A stretch of 64,000 bases of DNA from Desulfurococcales archaeon (GCA_023255955.1 JAGDWD010000008.1:192845-256844), one strand, 5' to 3'; shown: positions 29,201-39,306, counted from the first letter of the stretch. Notes: generated by a model from the sequence alone, not told the origin. Made by a program: numbers and translations.

Positions 29201-29696
29201 TTACTATGAAGTAACCTCCTGGATCCCTCCAGTCCTCACCTATCTCAGCAAGCTCCTTCCTGTCCATCCTGGATGTCGGGTCTATCTTAGACCTCACCAT
29301 AACTGGAAGTGAGCAGAGTGGGACCTCGTCCTCGTAAAGTACGTTCCCATCCTTCTTAACAACTACCTTAGCTGATACAGGCACGCTGTAAGTTAGGTTC
29401 CTGAGGCGAGCCATCATAGGTGTGACATCTACTACGTGTCCCTCGACCTCATAGAACTTCGGTGTACCTATAGATACGTCGACGAACTCTATGACTAACC
29501 CCTTAAGGGACGGCTCCTTAGTAGGAACCTCTATTACACCTAGACTCGATACTATGTCCTTCAGCCCTATCTCAACGAAGCTATTGAAGGACTCAATATG
29601 ATGTCTGGCAAGTCCTACGTCCTGCAGGAAGTCTTTAAATATCCTCCACCTAACCTCCGATGTGATATGAGATACCGCGCCCTCGGCCAGAGACAT
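26271..29696 (-). CDS. rpoB: RNA polymerase subunit Rpo2 (B), unsplit
   Basis: Second-largest RNAP subunit, 1141 aa, not split into B'/B'' (the split form occurs in many euryarchaea). Start taken at the ATG of GTGATG. Motifs: [77 protein letters not shown], and the C-terminal zinc site [10 protein letters not shown] with CPLHGDKG. Follows rpoH directly. Confidence 0.97.
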   Translation of the reverse strand: MSLAEGAVSHITSEVRWRIFKDFLQDVGLARHHIESFNSFVEIGLKDIVSSLGVIEVPTKEPSLKGLVIEFVDVSIGTPKFYEVEGHVVDVTPMMARLRNLTYSVPVSAKVVVKKDGNVLYEDEVPLCSLPVMVRSKIDPTSRMDRKELAEIGEDWRDPGGYFIVNGSERVIVAQEDLAPNRVFVEKAEMGANITHSAKMISVSAGLRVPTIVDRLKDGTLVINFPPLLAKVPVVIVMKALGLTTDKEIVYAVSHDPEIQQELLPSLLQVQEIRTRDDALDYIGARIAAGQVAEARRKRAEEVLDRYLFPHIGTDPSPSTRLMKALYLGQMVCKLIELVLGRREPDDRDHYGNRRLRLAGDLLAQLFRVAFRQYIDELRSALERITIRSGRINVKAFARPDIITERIRHALATGNWVGGKTGVSQMLDRTNWISTLSHLRRTVSPLSRGQPHFEARDVHGTQFGRICIFETPEGPNCGLVKNLSLYVKISSGVNPGEIRSVIKKLGVIPAEEVYEKLLNGDPEIVENISSYAKVFLNGTLIGYYVGSSETLAKAIIHLRRRGRLHPEVNVKYIKTEYVNEVYINTDEGRVLRPLIVVENGKPKLTEDIVSDYLSGKITFSDLVRKGIIEFIDPDEEENAYIAMDTSDLTPEHTHLELWPPAIVGVAAATIPFLEHNQSPRNTYQAAMAKQALGLYAANYNLRFDSRAHVLHYPQKPLVQTRFLDVIGYNDRPAGQNFVIAVLSFTGYNMEDAIILNKSSVERGLARSTFFREYSTEELRYAGGQMDKIEIPEPSVRGYRGRENYALLDEDGIVSPETKVSSGNVLVGKTSPPRFMEEYKELGIISTTRRDTSITLRHGDKGVVDTVLLTVSADGNKLVRVKVRDLRIPEIGDKFASRHGQKGVVGLLVPQYDMPYTPDGITPDVIINPHALPSRMTVGQLIESIAGKVGALAGRLVDGTPFYGEKPENLRMELLLRGYPSDGTEPMYDGRTGELLANPVFIGVVYYQRLHHMVADKMHARARGPIQLLTRQPTEGRAREGGLRFGEMERDCIIGHGAAMLLQERMLESSDKVVVYVCSDCGLVGWFDRKRNRYVCPLHGDKGRLSPVKVSYAFKLLLQELMSMLIYPRLILGDKYEAIGGE

Positions 29697-29701
29697 CACC
29701 C

Positions 29702-29959
29702 CTAACCAACCACCACGAATCTATAAGCTATGGAAACCCCTGAAGTAGCAGACTTTCTTATTATTCTAATTATGTCGCCTGGCTTAGCCCCTAAAAGTTT
29801 AGCTACAGGATCTGACGCTCTAATCCACGGAAGTTGCTCAGGGCGTACACCCAGCTCCCTAAGCACTTTAAGCGCCTCCTCCTTTGTTAGGAGTTCATGC
29901 TTCGGAACTAACTCGTGCTCCATGATCTTACTCTCAATTTTTTCCGGTCTACTACTCAT
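29702..29959 (-). CDS. rpoH: RNA polymerase subunit Rpo5 (H)
   Basis: 85 aa, homologue of the C-terminal assembly domain of eukaryal RPB5. Motifs: [39 protein letters not shown] and [20 protein letters not shown]. First gene of the RNAP operon; TTG-ATG start, ATG chosen. Confidence 0.95.
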   Translation of the reverse strand: MSSRPEKIESKIMEHELVPKHELLTKEEALKVLRELGVRPEQLPWIRASDPVAKLLGAKPGDIIRIIRKSATSGVSIAYRFVVVG

Positions 29960-30272
29960 CAACCTATTCCCCAGCTACTACAGGTTTCTCTAAACTAAGT
30001 TATAAGCACTAAACATAGGAGACCTCCATGTATACCGCTCAAGAATACCCTTGACAACTGCCCCGAGTTTACTGAGGTTTGCAGGTTCTAAGTGGTGCCC
30101 GTGATGTACTAACCTGGGGTGGTTCTCGGGAAGTTCTTAGAGTAGGATGCTCGCTAGGTTTCATAACTTAACTGAACCTCTCAACTCTCAGAATCTCTCA
30201 ATTTCCTCGACCAGAACCGGGGATCTCAATCGTAATTAAGCTCGTTTTAGTAGAATAGTAGGATGCTATGTG
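29960..30272. promoter_or_regulatory. Divergent intergenic region rpoH / pheS
   Basis: On the minus strand a TATA box GCTTATAAC (29998-30006) predicts initiation near 29976, about 17 nt before the rpoH ATG, driving the whole RNAP operon. On the plus strand GTAATTAAG (30233-30241) is the likely pheS TATA. The middle (30060-30200) shows no gene or RNA that I can support. Confidence 0.5.
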
Positions 30273-31784
30273 ATGAGTGAGCAACGCAAGATAAAGTTAC
30301 CGGCAAGGCAGTACTCTATCGCGAAGGTAGTACTAGAGCTTAAGACTGCGAACGTATCTGAGGTTGCGAGGCTTGTAGGTAGGCGTGAGCAGGATATAAT
30401 GAGGGACCTAGCGGAGCTCGAGAAGAGAGGGCTGATCAGGCTTTTCAAGAAGGTCCTCTATAGGATAGAGCTCAGTGAGTTGGGTAGGAAGTATTTAGTT
30501 AGTGGACTACCAGAAGAGATAGTCTTGAGGGAGCTCATTAAAGATGTGAGGGTACCTGTAGCAACACTGAGGAATATAGGTCTCAGCGATGACGAGTTTG
30601 AGGCTGCTCTCGGGATCCTGAGAAGGTTTGGTGTTATTAGGATTCAGGGAGGATTCGCAGAGCTAGTATCTTCAAATATTTCCAGGATCTTAGAGTACGT
30701 CCAGGAAATTAAGAAGGAGCTTGAGAAGTATTCATCACCTACTGTCGTAAGTGAGGTACCTGACAACTTAAAGGAGGTTAGAAGACGGGGATTAGTTGAG
30801 GTAGGAGAAATTAAAGAGTTAGTGGTGGAGGCAACAGATTCGCTGGTAAGAGACTTCAATATGCTAACACCAGTGGATGTAGTAACGGTTGTGACACCGG
30901 AGGTTATATCCTTAGGGAACTGGGACTCCATAGAGTTCAAACCATTCGATCTATCTATAGAGCCTCCCAAACTTCCAGTAGCGAGGAAACACTTCTTTAC
31001 TGAGGTAATTAACTACATGAGAGAGCTGATGATCTCCTTAGGCTTCGAGGAAGTTAAAGGCCCTCACGTAGAGCTGGAGCTGTGGAACTTCGATGTCTTA
31101 TTTGTCCCACAATACCATCCATCTAGAAGACCCAGTGACGTGTATATCCTAGGTAGCACCGCATCTCCAGATCCACGCATAGCCGACCTACTAAACTCTG
31201 TTGGTAGGTACCATGAGGAGTTCAGAAGGTATAGATGGGACCAATCCCGGGCCCTGAGGTTAGTGCTTAGAACCCACTGTACTGCCGTATCTGTTAGGAC
31301 GCTGTGGGAGAGGGGTCCAGGAGAGTATAGAGTCTTCACCATAGACAGAGTTTTCAGACCCGACACACCCGATCCCACACATCTAATGGAGTTCCACCAG
31401 CTAGATGGGATAATAGTAGGCTCTAGGGTATCCTTTAAGGACCTGCTTGAATTCTTTAGGGAGTTCTCCCGAGGTCTAGGACTCGGGGAGGTTAGGTTCA
31501 AACCAGCTTACTTCCCATTTACTGAGCCGAGCGTTGAGGGATACGTTAAGCATCCGAAACTAGGCTGGATAGAGGTCTTACCGGGAGGGATGTTTAGAAA
31601 ACAGGTTCTCGAACCACTCGGGCTTAAAGGCTATAACGTAGCTGCTTGGGGTATAGGTATAGATAGAGTCGCGATGATCCTCATGGAGATAAACGATATA
31701 AGAGACCTCTACACCGATGATGTTCGGGAAATAGAGAGAACCCCTGTTCCTAAGGTGGTGCTGAGTGCCGGTCGTCACAGTTAG
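30273..31784 (+). CDS. pheS: Phenylalanyl-tRNA synthetase alpha subunit
   Basis: Catalytic subunit of the (alpha-beta)2 class II enzyme. 503 aa, archaeal long form: an N-terminal winged-helix part (VVLELKTANVSEVARLVGRR), then the class II core with PHVELELWNFDVLFVPQYHP, LVLRTHCTAVSVRTLW (motif 2 region), DRVFRPDTPDPTHLMEFHQL and motif 3 GYNVAAWGIGIDRVAMIL. Start ATG 30273 in GTGATG. Its end overlaps pheT by 20 bp. Confidence 0.96.
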   Translation: MSEQRKIKLPARQYSIAKVVLELKTANVSEVARLVGRREQDIMRDLAELEKRGLIRLFKKVLYRIELSELGRKYLVSGLPEEIVLRELIKDVRVPVATLRNIGLSDDEFEAALGILRRFGVIRIQGGFAELVSSNISRILEYVQEIKKELEKYSSPTVVSEVPDNLKEVRRRGLVEVGEIKELVVEATDSLVRDFNMLTPVDVVTVVTPEVISLGNWDSIEFKPFDLSIEPPKLPVARKHFFTEVINYMRELMISLGFEEVKGPHVELELWNFDVLFVPQYHPSRRPSDVYILGSTASPDPRIADLLNSVGRYHEEFRRYRWDQSRALRLVLRTHCTAVSVRTLWERGPGEYRVFTIDRVFRPDTPDPTHLMEFHQLDGIIVGSRVSFKDLLEFFREFSRGLGLGEVRFKPAYFPFTEPSVEGYVKHPKLGWIEVLPGGMFRKQVLEPLGLKGYNVAAWGIGIDRVAMILMEINDIRDLYTDDVREIERTPVPKVVLSAGRHS

Positions 31785-33417
31785 ACCTTGGGACCTTGCT
31801 CGCCTAGTAGGTAAAGAACTCGACGTGAATACCCTGACAGAGCTTTTCGATAAGCTGAAGCTGGAGGTAGGTAAGATAGAGTCAGACGAGATAGTGTATG
31901 AAGCACCACATGATAGGCTCGATCTCTACTCAGTGGAGGGATTAGCTAGGGCTATAGCCTACTATGTAGGTCTGAGAGAACCCAGTAAGTTTGAGTTCTC
32001 TAGGGGGGACCTCTCAGTAGATGCTTCTTACGCACCGAGCTACAGACCCTACGTCTTCATGACTATTGTAAGAGGTGTGAAACTGGACGATGAGGCGATA
32101 TCTCAGTTATTTCAGTTACAGGAAAAGCTCCACCTAACACACTGCGGTAACCGGGAACTGGTGTCAATAGGACTCTACGATCTTGATACCGTAAGTTTCC
32201 CGGTGTACTATAGGGAGGTATCGGACGTAGTTTTCACACCACTCGGCTCTTCTGAGGCGATGAGTGTTAGAGAGATACTCGAAAAAACGGAGAAAGGGAG
32301 AGAGTATCGGAATCTAGTTAAGGAGGGACACTACCCCCTACTAATAGACTCAAAGGGCATTGTACTTTCTCTTCCCCCAATAATTAACTCGGAGGAAACG
32401 AGAGTAACCGAGAGAACTAGGAATGTCTTGATAGACGTCACAGGAACAGAGCCGTACTTAATGGCTTCGATACTAGCTGTAATGACTACGTCGGTTTACG
32501 AACGTGGTGCTAGTAGGGTTGAGGTAGTAAGAGTTATTGGAGGGAAGGACTTCAACGAGGACGTGGTTGTGAAAGCTCTTTCCGGGAAGTACGTTACCGT
32601 CAGCTTAGAAAGGATAAGGAACCTGATCGGGCTTGAAGTTCCCGTTAACGATGTGGTAGGGCTCCTTAGAGGTCATGGCTACATAGTTGAACATTTTGAA
32701 AGCGCGGAAAACGTCTTTAATGTGTGGGTACCTCCCTACAGAGTGGATGTGATAGATGAGGATGACTTAGTTGAGGATGTCGCTATATCTTTAGACTATA
32801 ATAGGATAGGTGGTAAGATTGAGCCACCAACCCATCGAGGACTGCCTCACCGAATAGAGGTAGTGTCGAGGAGTTTGAGGGACATACTCGTAGGGTTAGG
32901 GTTTACTGAGGTAGTGAACTTCATACTCACAGACCCTGACTACCTTATGATGTTAGGTTTCTCCAGTTTCATCGAGGTCGAGAATCCGAAGATGAGGATA
33001 TATTCAGTGCTACGACCGTCCTTACTACCTGGGATCCTTAGGAGTGTCTCGAAGAACGTGAAGAAGTACGATCTTCAAAGCCTCAAAATATTCGAGGTAG
33101 GTGACGTGGTGGATCCAAAAACAGCAGGTACCCGAAGGTATGTCGCCGGGGCAATATACGGACCCGGCACTACGTTGACAGATGGCCTTGCCACGACTAG
33201 AACATTACTCGAGCTCCTCGGCTTTAAACCCATCTTTAAGCCCGCAGAAGGTAATGTGCTCTTTATTAGTGGGAGGAGTTCTATCATCGAGGTAAACGGT
33301 GTAGCTCTGGGAGTAGTAGGTGAAGTCCACCCAAGATACCTAAAGCAGATGGAGCTTTCATATCCATTAACACTTTTCGAAATATCCGTGGAGGCTGTAG
33401 CTGAGCAGTTCAAGTAA
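31765..33417 (+). CDS. pheT: Phenylalanyl-tRNA synthetase beta subunit
   Basis: 550 aa, archaeal/eukaryal short type without the bacterial EMAP and anticodon-binding ends. GTG start ([20 protein letters not shown]) within the pheS 3' end. The B3/B4 editing region lies around residues 80-260 ([40 protein letters not shown]), the B5 domain follows ([20 protein letters not shown]), and the class II-like catalytic mimic closes the chain ([19 protein letters not shown]). Confidence 0.96.
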   Translation: MPVVTVRPWDLARLVGKELDVNTLTELFDKLKLEVGKIESDEIVYEAPHDRLDLYSVEGLARAIAYYVGLREPSKFEFSRGDLSVDASYAPSYRPYVFMTIVRGVKLDDEAISQLFQLQEKLHLTHCGNRELVSIGLYDLDTVSFPVYYREVSDVVFTPLGSSEAMSVREILEKTEKGREYRNLVKEGHYPLLIDSKGIVLSLPPIINSEETRVTERTRNVLIDVTGTEPYLMASILAVMTTSVYERGASRVEVVRVIGGKDFNEDVVVKALSGKYVTVSLERIRNLIGLEVPVNDVVGLLRGHGYIVEHFESAENVFNVWVPPYRVDVIDEDDLVEDVAISLDYNRIGGKIEPPTHRGLPHRIEVVSRSLRDILVGLGFTEVVNFILTDPDYLMMLGFSSFIEVENPKMRIYSVLRPSLLPGILRSVSKNVKKYDLQSLKIFEVGDVVDPKTAGTRRYVAGAIYGPGTTLTDGLATTRTLLELLGFKPIFKPAEGNVLFISGRSSIIEVNGVALGVVGEVHPRYLKQMELSYPLTLFEISVEAVAEQFK

Positions 33418-33559
33418 CACTCATAGGTAAAGTTTCTCGTGGTTTTCTTTTAGCTAAACTAATTAGAAAAACCTTCCCCAACCTAAAGATATGTTCTCAG
33501 ATATGGTGAGGCTATCACAAAGATAGTGATAAATCTAAAATCTAAACACTCCTCGATGT

Positions 33560-33670
33560 GGAGGCAGGTGGAGGCCTCTACTCACAGAAGACCCCGCAGC
33601 GTTTGGCTTGACAGGGCCTCACGAAGCTGAGCTGAAGCTGATGGGATTAGAGCCGTCTACAGATACTTAA
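33560..33670 (+). mobile_element. Possible tnpB C-terminal tail relic
   Basis: A 36-codon open stretch without start reads GGRWRPLLTEDPAAFGLTGP then HEAELKLMGLEPSTDT and stop. Such short proline/glycine-rich ends resemble the variable tails of OrfB/TnpB proteins of the IS605 family; upstream is decayed. The remaining gap 33418-33720 is AT-rich and shows no other feature. Confidence 0.22.
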
Positions 33671-33730
33671 AGATGTGATTAGATGGAAGCACTGTAACCA
33701 CGACACTAAACAACTATTTATTTTCTGGTG

Positions 33731-33807
<77 letters not shown>

Positions 33808-34036
33808 CACACACCATTGATGCAACAAGGCTTTTTAAGTTTCCATCCCCTCCTGCAGCAATATATCGTGGAAGACCGTTTCAGGGTTATGTTAGAGTGT
33901 CTAGGCGTAATGTTTCGTAAGTACTTAGTCACGTCCATGAATATGGTTTCTCATGGTTTAAAGCAAGCTTAAAACTTTTCAGAACCTCCATAAGGTGGAG
34001 AAACAAGCAGTAACGCGCTGAAGCGAGGTGTTAGAG

Positions 34037-34273
34037 GTGATATGGAAACACGACAACGGAATGAAGTGCCCTAGATGCGATGGTAAGGCTACTGTAATGG
34101 TAGAAAAATATGCGGCTGACGGTAGTGCTGTAGTTAGATACCTCATTAAGTGCTCATCCTGCGGGTACCGCAGGACCCTGCAAGAGCTGACAATAAGCAG
34201 GTCTGACACCGGGCTAAAAGTGAAGATAACCCCGATAGAGCACAGTGAACAGAAGATTATGAGAGGAATGTGA
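34037..34273 (+). CDS. Small two-CxxC zinc-ribbon protein
   Basis: 78 aa from GTG 34037, chosen because a GAGGTG ribosome-binding site lies 7 nt upstream; GTG 34028 is also in frame. Zinc pairs: MKCPRCDGKATV near the start and LIKCSSCGYRRTLQEL about 30 residues later, a classical zinc ribbon. The rest is charged (TISRSDTGLKVKITPIEHSE). No family assigned; single-gene unit with a TATA box near 33967-33976. Confidence 0.7.
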   Translation: MIWKHDNGMKCPRCDGKATVMVEKYAADGSAVVRYLIKCSSCGYRRTLQELTISRSDTGLKVKITPIEHSEQKIMRGM

Positions 34274-34464
34274 AGAACACCCATTTTTAGTTTAACGTTG
34301 ATCTGTGTGGTGCATCGGATTTAGGTTCGCTTTAATGTGCCCACCTTAAAACCTTTCGAGCTAGCTACGCGGAGCTATAGCTAACCCTTCTCGCCATAGG
34401 AGTGGGATCTTCAGCTGTAGTTACATTACTCGGTAGTTTAAATTCTATAGCAGAGCAAACCTAG

Positions 34465-34930
34465 CTACCCAAGTACTCGCCTTAGTATATTCAGCTCTTT
34501 GAGTATTAGGATTAATAGGGGTAGTTCAAGCACTGGTGCGATGGCTACTACTAGTGGATGAGTGTACCTGGAAACGCTGTTGCTGCCACTGCTAGCGATG
34601 CCTCGCTGTTCCTGGCTGTCGTAGTGAATGTGAGCAGTACGTACTCTCCGTAGGACAGATCGAGGATCTTGACTATTAACAGGTCTAGTAGGGGTATTAA
34701 CAGGAAGAATAGGGCTACAGGTGCTACTATACTTGATAACACGAAGAGGTTGGAGTACAGTGTCTCTGCCTGCGAGACTAACATGAATGCTATGACGATT
34801 ACTAAGAGAATAGTCTTAGCGTAGTCCACGAGCCTACTACTGTCCACCCTCTGAAACCATAGCATGAAAACCTGGATAGACCCAGCGGCACGAAGAGGTA
34901 TAGGATCACACTCTCAACAATCTTAGCTAA
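34465..34930 (-). pseudogene. Decayed ACR3-family arsenite exporter (C-terminal part)
   Basis: Membrane transporter remnant in three frames. The main piece (34551-34865) has hydrophobic helices (ILLVIVIAFMLVSQAE, FFLLIPLLDLLIVKILD) and TFTTTARNSEASLAVAATAF, the hallmark ACR3 motif. A frameshift near 34560 moves the final helix into another frame (PLVVAIAPVLELPLLILIL), and a second near 34860 disconnects the preceding helix (SVILYLFVPLGLSRF). The N-terminal half is absent; the remaining sequence stops beside a perfect palindrome. Clearly nonfunctional. Confidence 0.72.
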
Positions 34931-34935
34931 CTACC

Positions 34936-34976
34936 CCCTAATTGATTTAGACTGTTACAGTCTAAATCAATTAGGG
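34936..34976. repeat. Perfect 19-bp inverted repeat (3-nt loop)
   Basis: Left arm CCCTAATTGATTTAGACTG (34936-34954), loop TTA, right arm its exact reverse complement (34958-34976). It lies 26 bp beyond the ndk stop and borders the ACR3 relic. It could be an ndk terminator, a metal-regulator operator (it contains TTTAGACT, as in the feoA operator) or the scar of an excision event. Confidence 0.85.
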
Positions 34977-35002
34977 AGGAACCTAGATCAGAGTGAGTAT
35001 AG

Positions 35003-35428
35003 CTAGGATAGTTCGTCACATGCTGGGTCGAAAACTATCCGGGACTCGTAATCAGCTCTTTCCTCACTGTCAGCAGCATGTACTATGTTCTCCTGGATGG
35101 AGGTCGAGAAGTCCCCTCTTATGGTTCCAGGAGGTGCCTTCCTACCGTCAGTCGGGCCTATCATGGTCCTCACAACATCTATCGCTTCATCACCTTCGAC
35201 AAGGATAGCTACTACGGGATGTGACGTCATGAAGTTTATTAGGGACTCATAGAACGGTTTCCCTTTATGGACGTCGTAGAGTCTTTCAACACATTCTCGA
35301 CTCATTTTCAGCATTTTAAGTTTCAGTATTTTGAGACCCTTCTGCTCTATCCTCTTTATTACCTCACCGATTAGTCCTCTTCTAACTCCGTCAGGCTTTA
35401 TTATAATTAACTCTCTCTTTAATGCCAT
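35003..35428 (-). CDS. ndk: Nucleoside diphosphate kinase
   Basis: Balances NTP/NDP pools by a phospho-His intermediate. 141 aa. Motifs: [59 protein letters not shown], and [20 protein letters not shown] with the catalytic His in the HxSDS-like loop (here HAADSEE, Ser replaced by Ala beside His). 20 bp downstream of L24e, the conserved archaeal L24e-ndk pair. Confidence 0.95.
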   Translation of the reverse strand: MALKRELIIIKPDGVRRGLIGEVIKRIEQKGLKILKLKMLKMSRECVERLYDVHKGKPFYESLINFMTSHPVVAILVEGDEAIDVVRTMIGPTDGRKAPPGTIRGDFSTSIQENIVHAADSEERADYESRIVFDPACDELS

Positions 35429-35448
35429 CTAAATTAAGGCACCTCAAA

Positions 35449-35631
35449 CTACTTTCTCTTTATGTAGTAGGCACTCCACGGAGTCCTCTTAGGATCCCGC
35501 CCTAACTTGAAGTTCTTAAAACATTTACTTGAGCAGAAATAGTATATAGTCCCGCTCCTAAGTACGTACGTCAAGCCTGAACCCGGCTCTATTTGCTGCC
35601 CGCAAAAGCTGCATGTATGGATCCTAGGCAT
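35449..35631 (-). CDS. rpl24e: 50S ribosomal protein L24e (eL24)
   Basis: Zinc-binding large-subunit protein, 60 aa from ATG 35631 (MPRIHTCSFCGQQIEPGSG); GTG 35637 is an alternative. The TRASH-type motif CSFCGQQ...FCSSKC supplies four Cys. Ends KRTPWSAYYIKRK. Confidence 0.94.
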   Translation of the reverse strand: MPRIHTCSFCGQQIEPGSGLTYVLRSGTIYYFCSSKCFKNFKLGRDPKRTPWSAYYIKRK

Positions 35632-35735
35632 ACTCACACCCTCTACTACTAAGAGCCTCGCCTTTTAACTTTTAAGGCTGTAGTGGGGCCGAACCCTCCT
35701 TAAAAGCTTTAAAGTAGGAGTGTAAGTTAGGAGAG
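35632..35735. promoter_or_regulatory. Divergent promoters L24e-ndk / S28e
   Basis: Two opposed TATA elements share about 100 bp: TTAAAAG on the minus strand near 35662-35672 (start near 35640) and GCTTTAAAG on the plus strand near 35705-35713 (start near 35733, making S28e leaderless). Confidence 0.55.
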
Positions 35736-36002
35736 GTGCTGGACGTGGGTGAAGTTAGAAAGCTCGATATAACGCAGCCCGACGTAAACGTCACAGAGGA
35801 GTTCGGCTTCCCAGCAGAGGTGCTTCAGGTAGTTGGGAGAACTGGAGTTACTGGTGAGATCACACAGGTCCGGGTTAGGGTTTTAGATGGGAGGGATAAG
35901 GGTAGAGTCATAACAAGAAACGTGAAGGGTCCTGTAAGGGTCGGTGATATAATTATTCTGAGAGAAACTGAGCGCGAAGCTAGGAAACTGACAACGAGAT
36001 AA
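35736..36002 (+). CDS. rps28e: 30S ribosomal protein S28e (eS28)
   Basis: Archaeal/eukaryal OB-fold 30S protein. 88 aa from GTG 35736, longer at the N-terminus ([20 protein letters not shown]) than usual. Core: [40 protein letters not shown] and [20 protein letters not shown]. In many archaea it is co-directional with L24e; here it is divergent. Confidence 0.95.
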   Translation: MLDVGEVRKLDITQPDVNVTEEFGFPAEVLQVVGRTGVTGEITQVRVRVLDGRDKGRVITRNVKGPVRVGDIIILRETEREARKLTTR

Positions 36003-36039
36003 ATTCTAGGGTTTCAATATAGTTTTGTGAGTTAGGGCT

Positions 36040-36609
36040 ATGTTTGTAGGCATATCTAAGTCGAAGCTCCCGAATACTCTCACATATCTGTGGATACCTC
36101 ACATGCTGGTAGAGCCTTCATGCCGCAAGAACTTAATCCTCCTCGACTGCTTCTTCTCTACAGCTCTAAACAAGGACTTCCTGATGGTACTTCTCTCACG
36201 TAAAGTCCGTAAGAAACCCCACATGGAGGCATTCGCTCCGGTAGAGTGCCCAGTACTTTACTCGTCAAACTGCAACGTTGTTCATTACCAGAAGACCCTA
36301 CAGAAAATCGATGAATCACTCAAGATGAACAGGGTGGAGGATCTGATGCTGAGACCCCAAGATGTGAGGTCTAGGGCTCTCGTAGCTGAGGTATTTCACA
36401 CAGCACTTAAGCACTTATGCTACCCGGAACCTCCATCGAATGTGAGCCAGGTTTACGTACTGGTAGGTGTAGACATAAACAAAAAGAGAACGTATATAGC
36501 ACTAGAGAACAAGATATTTAGATCGGCAGTCCTCGAGGAAGTACTCTACGGAAATCTAAGCGGGATAGAGGCGATAGCCCCATATCTAACTATCCATAAC
36601 CTAAGATAG
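36040..36609 (+). CDS. Uncharacterized protein, 189 aa
   Basis: Not recognised. It begins MFVGISKSKLPNTLTYLWIP and has a hydrophobic patch (LILLDCFFSTALNKDFLMVL), several cysteines (PVECPVLYSSNCNVVHY, KHLCYPEPP) and a C-terminal half with strand-like VYVLVGVDINKKRTYIALEN. No signal peptide or confident membrane helix. It follows S28e by 37 bp and may share its transcript. Confidence 0.6.
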   Translation: MFVGISKSKLPNTLTYLWIPHMLVEPSCRKNLILLDCFFSTALNKDFLMVLLSRKVRKKPHMEAFAPVECPVLYSSNCNVVHYQKTLQKIDESLKMNRVEDLMLRPQDVRSRALVAEVFHTALKHLCYPEPPSNVSQVYVLVGVDINKKRTYIALENKIFRSAVLEEVLYGNLSGIEAIAPYLTIHNLR

Positions 36610-36667
36610 CGATCATACTAACTATCATCTTACTATAATCTTAATTAACTAGCTGGGCGGGGAGAAA

Positions 36668-37534
36668 TTAGGGCAGTAATATCTGTATCGAGGCGTAGCC
36701 GACGACCCACCCCCTCTCTCCAGTGACGTCTCCTGACGTCGCATACTTCAATAGCTTAACGTTCCTTGCGTTCAGGTTTTTAGCTACGTATAGGAGAGTC
36801 ATGGTGCTCCCAGGACCGCACATACTTATCTCCCTATCTAAGACCGTCTTAAATAGTCCTTCAGGATCTAAACTCAGTATCCTGTCTATCACGAGCTTAT
36901 CCTTCATGTAAGCTACTTCATGCGGCTCGTAGTGGGTTAGATCTGTTGTAGCTACGATTACCGTGCTTCCGAGATCACCGTAGAGTGTTTGGACTGCTGT
37001 GAGTACTGCCTTAGCTAAGTCCTCAGCAACTTTCGGGGTCTGATTCAGCATAGTTATAGGTACTATACTGAATCCTTCTCCGAGTACGTACTGAAGGAAC
37101 GGTACCTGAACCTCAATAGAGTGCTCATATTCGTGAGCTGAGGTATCCAGCCTAGCAAATCTACTGTGCTCCACTATCAGCTTAGCTAAATCAGCATTTA
37201 TCGGAACTCTACCGAGAGGCGTCTCCCAGAAACCACCTGGATACACTGACACTGAAGGACCTACACCGGAGTGGTTCGGACCTATAAGTACGACTACTGG
37301 GACTCTCCTCTCCTGTGAGAGGGCGTAGTAGGCGTGTGCTGCTACAGGCCCGCTATACATGTAGCCTGCGTGAGGAACAATAAAACCTAGGCTTCTCCTC
37401 TCAGGGGAAGGCTCCCTGCTTGGGAGTTTCTGCGGACCTAGACTGTGGAGAAAGCAGCTCTTTATCTGTTCCAGGAGTTCCTCGGATGTCCCTTCATAGA
37501 ACTGCCCCGCGACCACCGGCTTTCTAACGCTCAA
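36668..37534 (-). CDS. Memo family protein (MEMO1 / YjbA-like, AmmeMemo)
   Basis: 288 aa from TTG 37534 ([15 protein letters not shown]), which has AGGTG about 9 nt upstream; a longer start at 37555 is possible. Class III extradiol-dioxygenase-like fold. Conserved: [68 protein letters not shown], which supply the metal-site residues. Archaeal members are regularly encoded just after S2, as here (11-bp overlap). Physiological role is uncertain. Confidence 0.9.
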   Translation of the reverse strand: MSVRKPVVAGQFYEGTSEELLEQIKSCFLHSLGPQKLPSREPSPERRSLGFIVPHAGYMYSGPVAAHAYYALSQERRVPVVVLIGPNHSGVGPSVSVYPGGFWETPLGRVPINADLAKLIVEHSRFARLDTSAHEYEHSIEVQVPFLQYVLGEGFSIVPITMLNQTPKVAEDLAKAVLTAVQTLYGDLGSTVIVATTDLTHYEPHEVAYMKDKLVIDRILSLDPEGLFKTVLDREISMCGPGSTMTLLYVAKNLNARNVKLLKYATSGDVTGERGWVVGYASIQILLP

Positions 37535-38177
37535 CAGCTGACACCTTAGTCTCAAACTCCTCGTAGCTGACTGGGAGGTTCCCGTCTGCCGGTATGCTCC
37601 CGCGTTCTCTGAGAACCTGCCTCGCTAGAAGCCAGTAAATCAGTGCCAGAGATTTCCTACCCTTATTGTTTCCTGGGATGACTATGTCGACATTATTTAG
37701 CTTAGCGTCAGTACTTGCTATAGCAATTACGGGGATTCCGACTTTGGAAGCCTCCTCTATTGCCTGCCCATCAACTCTAGGATCTGATGCTATCAGTACC
37801 TCAGCCTCTATATGAGTACTTAAGTACGGGTTCGTTATCGTCCCGGGAACGAAGCGCCCAATGACGTACCTACCTCCGACGAACTCCGAGAACTTCTGTA
37901 CAGGTGTGAAGCCGTAGGGCCTCGACGACACTGCTAGAACTGACTGCGGGTTGAATGTTGCTATGAACTTTGCCGCTGTCCTGAGCCTCTCGTCAATCCT
38001 TCTTATATCAAGTATGTAGGGGCCGTCAGGTCTTGCTTTATACACGAACTTCTTCATGTACTTAGTGCAGACGTATGTCCCTATATGCACACCTGCCTCT
38101 AGGTAGAGTTCTGGTGGGACTAGTAGCTCTGAGACTAGTTTTGGTGCTTCATCCAGGTACTTCTTCTGCGAGCTCAC
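37524..38177 (-). CDS. rps2: 30S ribosomal protein S2 (uS2)
   Basis: 217 aa archaeal S2. Motifs: [80 protein letters not shown]. Follows rpo10 by 3 bp. Confidence 0.96.
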   Translation of the reverse strand: MSSQKKYLDEAPKLVSELLVPPELYLEAGVHIGTYVCTKYMKKFVYKARPDGPYILDIRRIDERLRTAAKFIATFNPQSVLAVSSRPYGFTPVQKFSEFVGGRYVIGRFVPGTITNPYLSTHIEAEVLIASDPRVDGQAIEEASKVGIPVIAIASTDAKLNNVDIVIPGNNKGRKSLALIYWLLARQVLRERGSIPADGNLPVSYEEFETKVSAVER

Positions 38178-38180
38178 TCT

Positions 38181-38381
38181 CTACACCTTCCTTCCGTATA
38201 CGATAACCTCATTTATTAAATCTACGTGAGATATGAACATCCTCCTACAGCAGTACCTTCTCACACCGAGCTCGTCTAGGACCTTACCCGGGTTCTCACC
38301 GCTAGCTACCCTCCTAGTGAACTCCTCCCAGAGATGCCCTATGACCTTACCGCAAGTAAAGCATCTAACAGGTATGATCAT
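38181..38381 (-). CDS. rpo10: RNA polymerase subunit Rpo10 (N)
   Basis: 66-aa zinc-bundle subunit homologous to RPB10. Motifs: [20 protein letters not shown] (CxxC) and [20 protein letters not shown] (CC), the atypical CX2C..CC zinc site. Operon position between S9 and S2 is standard. Confidence 0.96.
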   Translation of the reverse strand: MIIPVRCFTCGKVIGHLWEEFTRRVASGENPGKVLDELGVRRYCCRRMFISHVDLINEVIVYGRKV

Positions 38382-38392
38382 GCCTGACCACC

Positions 38393-38854
38393 CTATCTAT
38401 AGGATTTCTGCCTCCACCTCCTAGCACTATACCTCATCCACTTCTCCGGCTCTGTCTGCCTCGGATCTCCTGAAAGCATATACCTGGAGTACTCTTTGTA
38501 GAGCTGCTTCAACTCCTCGCTTTCGACGAACCTCGTTAGACCTCTCGCTATGGCTACCCTAACAGCCTCAGCTTGAGCCATCACACCACCACCGGAGACT
38601 GTGACCTTAATGTCGACAGAGTTTCTTATCTTTTCCCCAGCAAGTAGTAGAGGTTCCATCATCTTGAATCTTGCTAGCTCTATAGGGTAGATCTCGATGG
38701 GTATCCCATTGATCCACACCCTCCCAGATCCTGGGGTAACGACTGCTCTAGCAACTGCTGTCTTCCTCTTCCCAACCTCGATAACCACCTTCAGTGGGGT
38801 CCCCTTAGATACCGCAGCAGGTTGTCCTACCCTAGATGTAGCTCTGGAGCTCAT
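38393..38854 (-). CDS. rps9: 30S ribosomal protein S9 (uS9)
   Basis: 153 aa. Motifs: [53 protein letters not shown] and the C-terminus [12 protein letters not shown], whose basic tail contacts P-site tRNA. 4-bp overlap with L13. Confidence 0.96.
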   Translation of the reverse strand: MSSRATSRVGQPAAVSKGTPLKVVIEVGKRKTAVARAVVTPGSGRVWINGIPIEIYPIELARFKMMEPLLLAGEKIRNSVDIKVTVSGGGVMAQAEAVRVAIARGLTRFVESEELKQLYKEYSRYMLSGDPRQTEPEKWMRYSARRWRQKSYR

Positions 38855-39306
38855 ACCTCACCCCTCCACCCTAAGTATTTAGCTACCTCACCTACTGTAA
38901 TATATCTACTCCCGAGTTTACTAGCGTCAGCTTCAGGGATCTTAATAGGCTGCAGATTCAGCCTCCTCACTTCCTCAGGGAAACCTACGTAGACCTTCAA
39001 TCTCCTAAGAAGAACTACCTTCTTAAACGGATGCTTAGGTAGCATCCCGCGGACAGCGTACTTCAACATAGATACCGGGTTTCTAGGTCTGTGCGGAGAC
39101 CACTTCTGCGGGTTTCTGAGGGTCTTTATCTCGAACCACTTCGCGTATGACTCCTTAACCATTTGCGGGTCACCGCTAATCACGGCCTTCTCCACGTTCA
39201 CGACGTAGACCTTATATCCGTACTTCAACAGCTTAGCTATGGCTGAAGCTACCCTCCCCAGGATAAGCCCTTCAGCATCTACCAGTACCTCCTTAGCGTA
39301 GCTCAC
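38851..39306 (-). CDS. rpl13: 50S ribosomal protein L13 (uL13)
   Basis: 151 aa. Motifs: VDAEGLILGRVASAIAKLLK, VYVVNVEKAVISGDP, RNPVSMLKYAVRGMLPKHPF. 4-bp overlaps on both sides (L18e and S9). Confidence 0.96.
   Translation of the reverse strand: MSYAKEVLVDAEGLILGRVASAIAKLLKYGYKVYVVNVEKAVISGDPQMVKESYAKWFEIKTLRNPQKWSPHRPRNPVSMLKYAVRGMLPKHPFKKVVLLRRLKVYVGFPEEVRRLNLQPIKIPEADASKLGSRYITVGEVAKYLGWRGEV

Noticed and set aside
30070-30140. GTGATGT near 30100 as C box of a small RNA
   Set aside because: No matching D or D' boxes at suitable distance.
34937-34975. The palindrome as a simple intrinsic terminator for ndk
   Set aside because: Position fits, but arms of 19 bp, a 3-nt loop and the lack of a U-run directly after make it atypical; kept as an open repeat instead.
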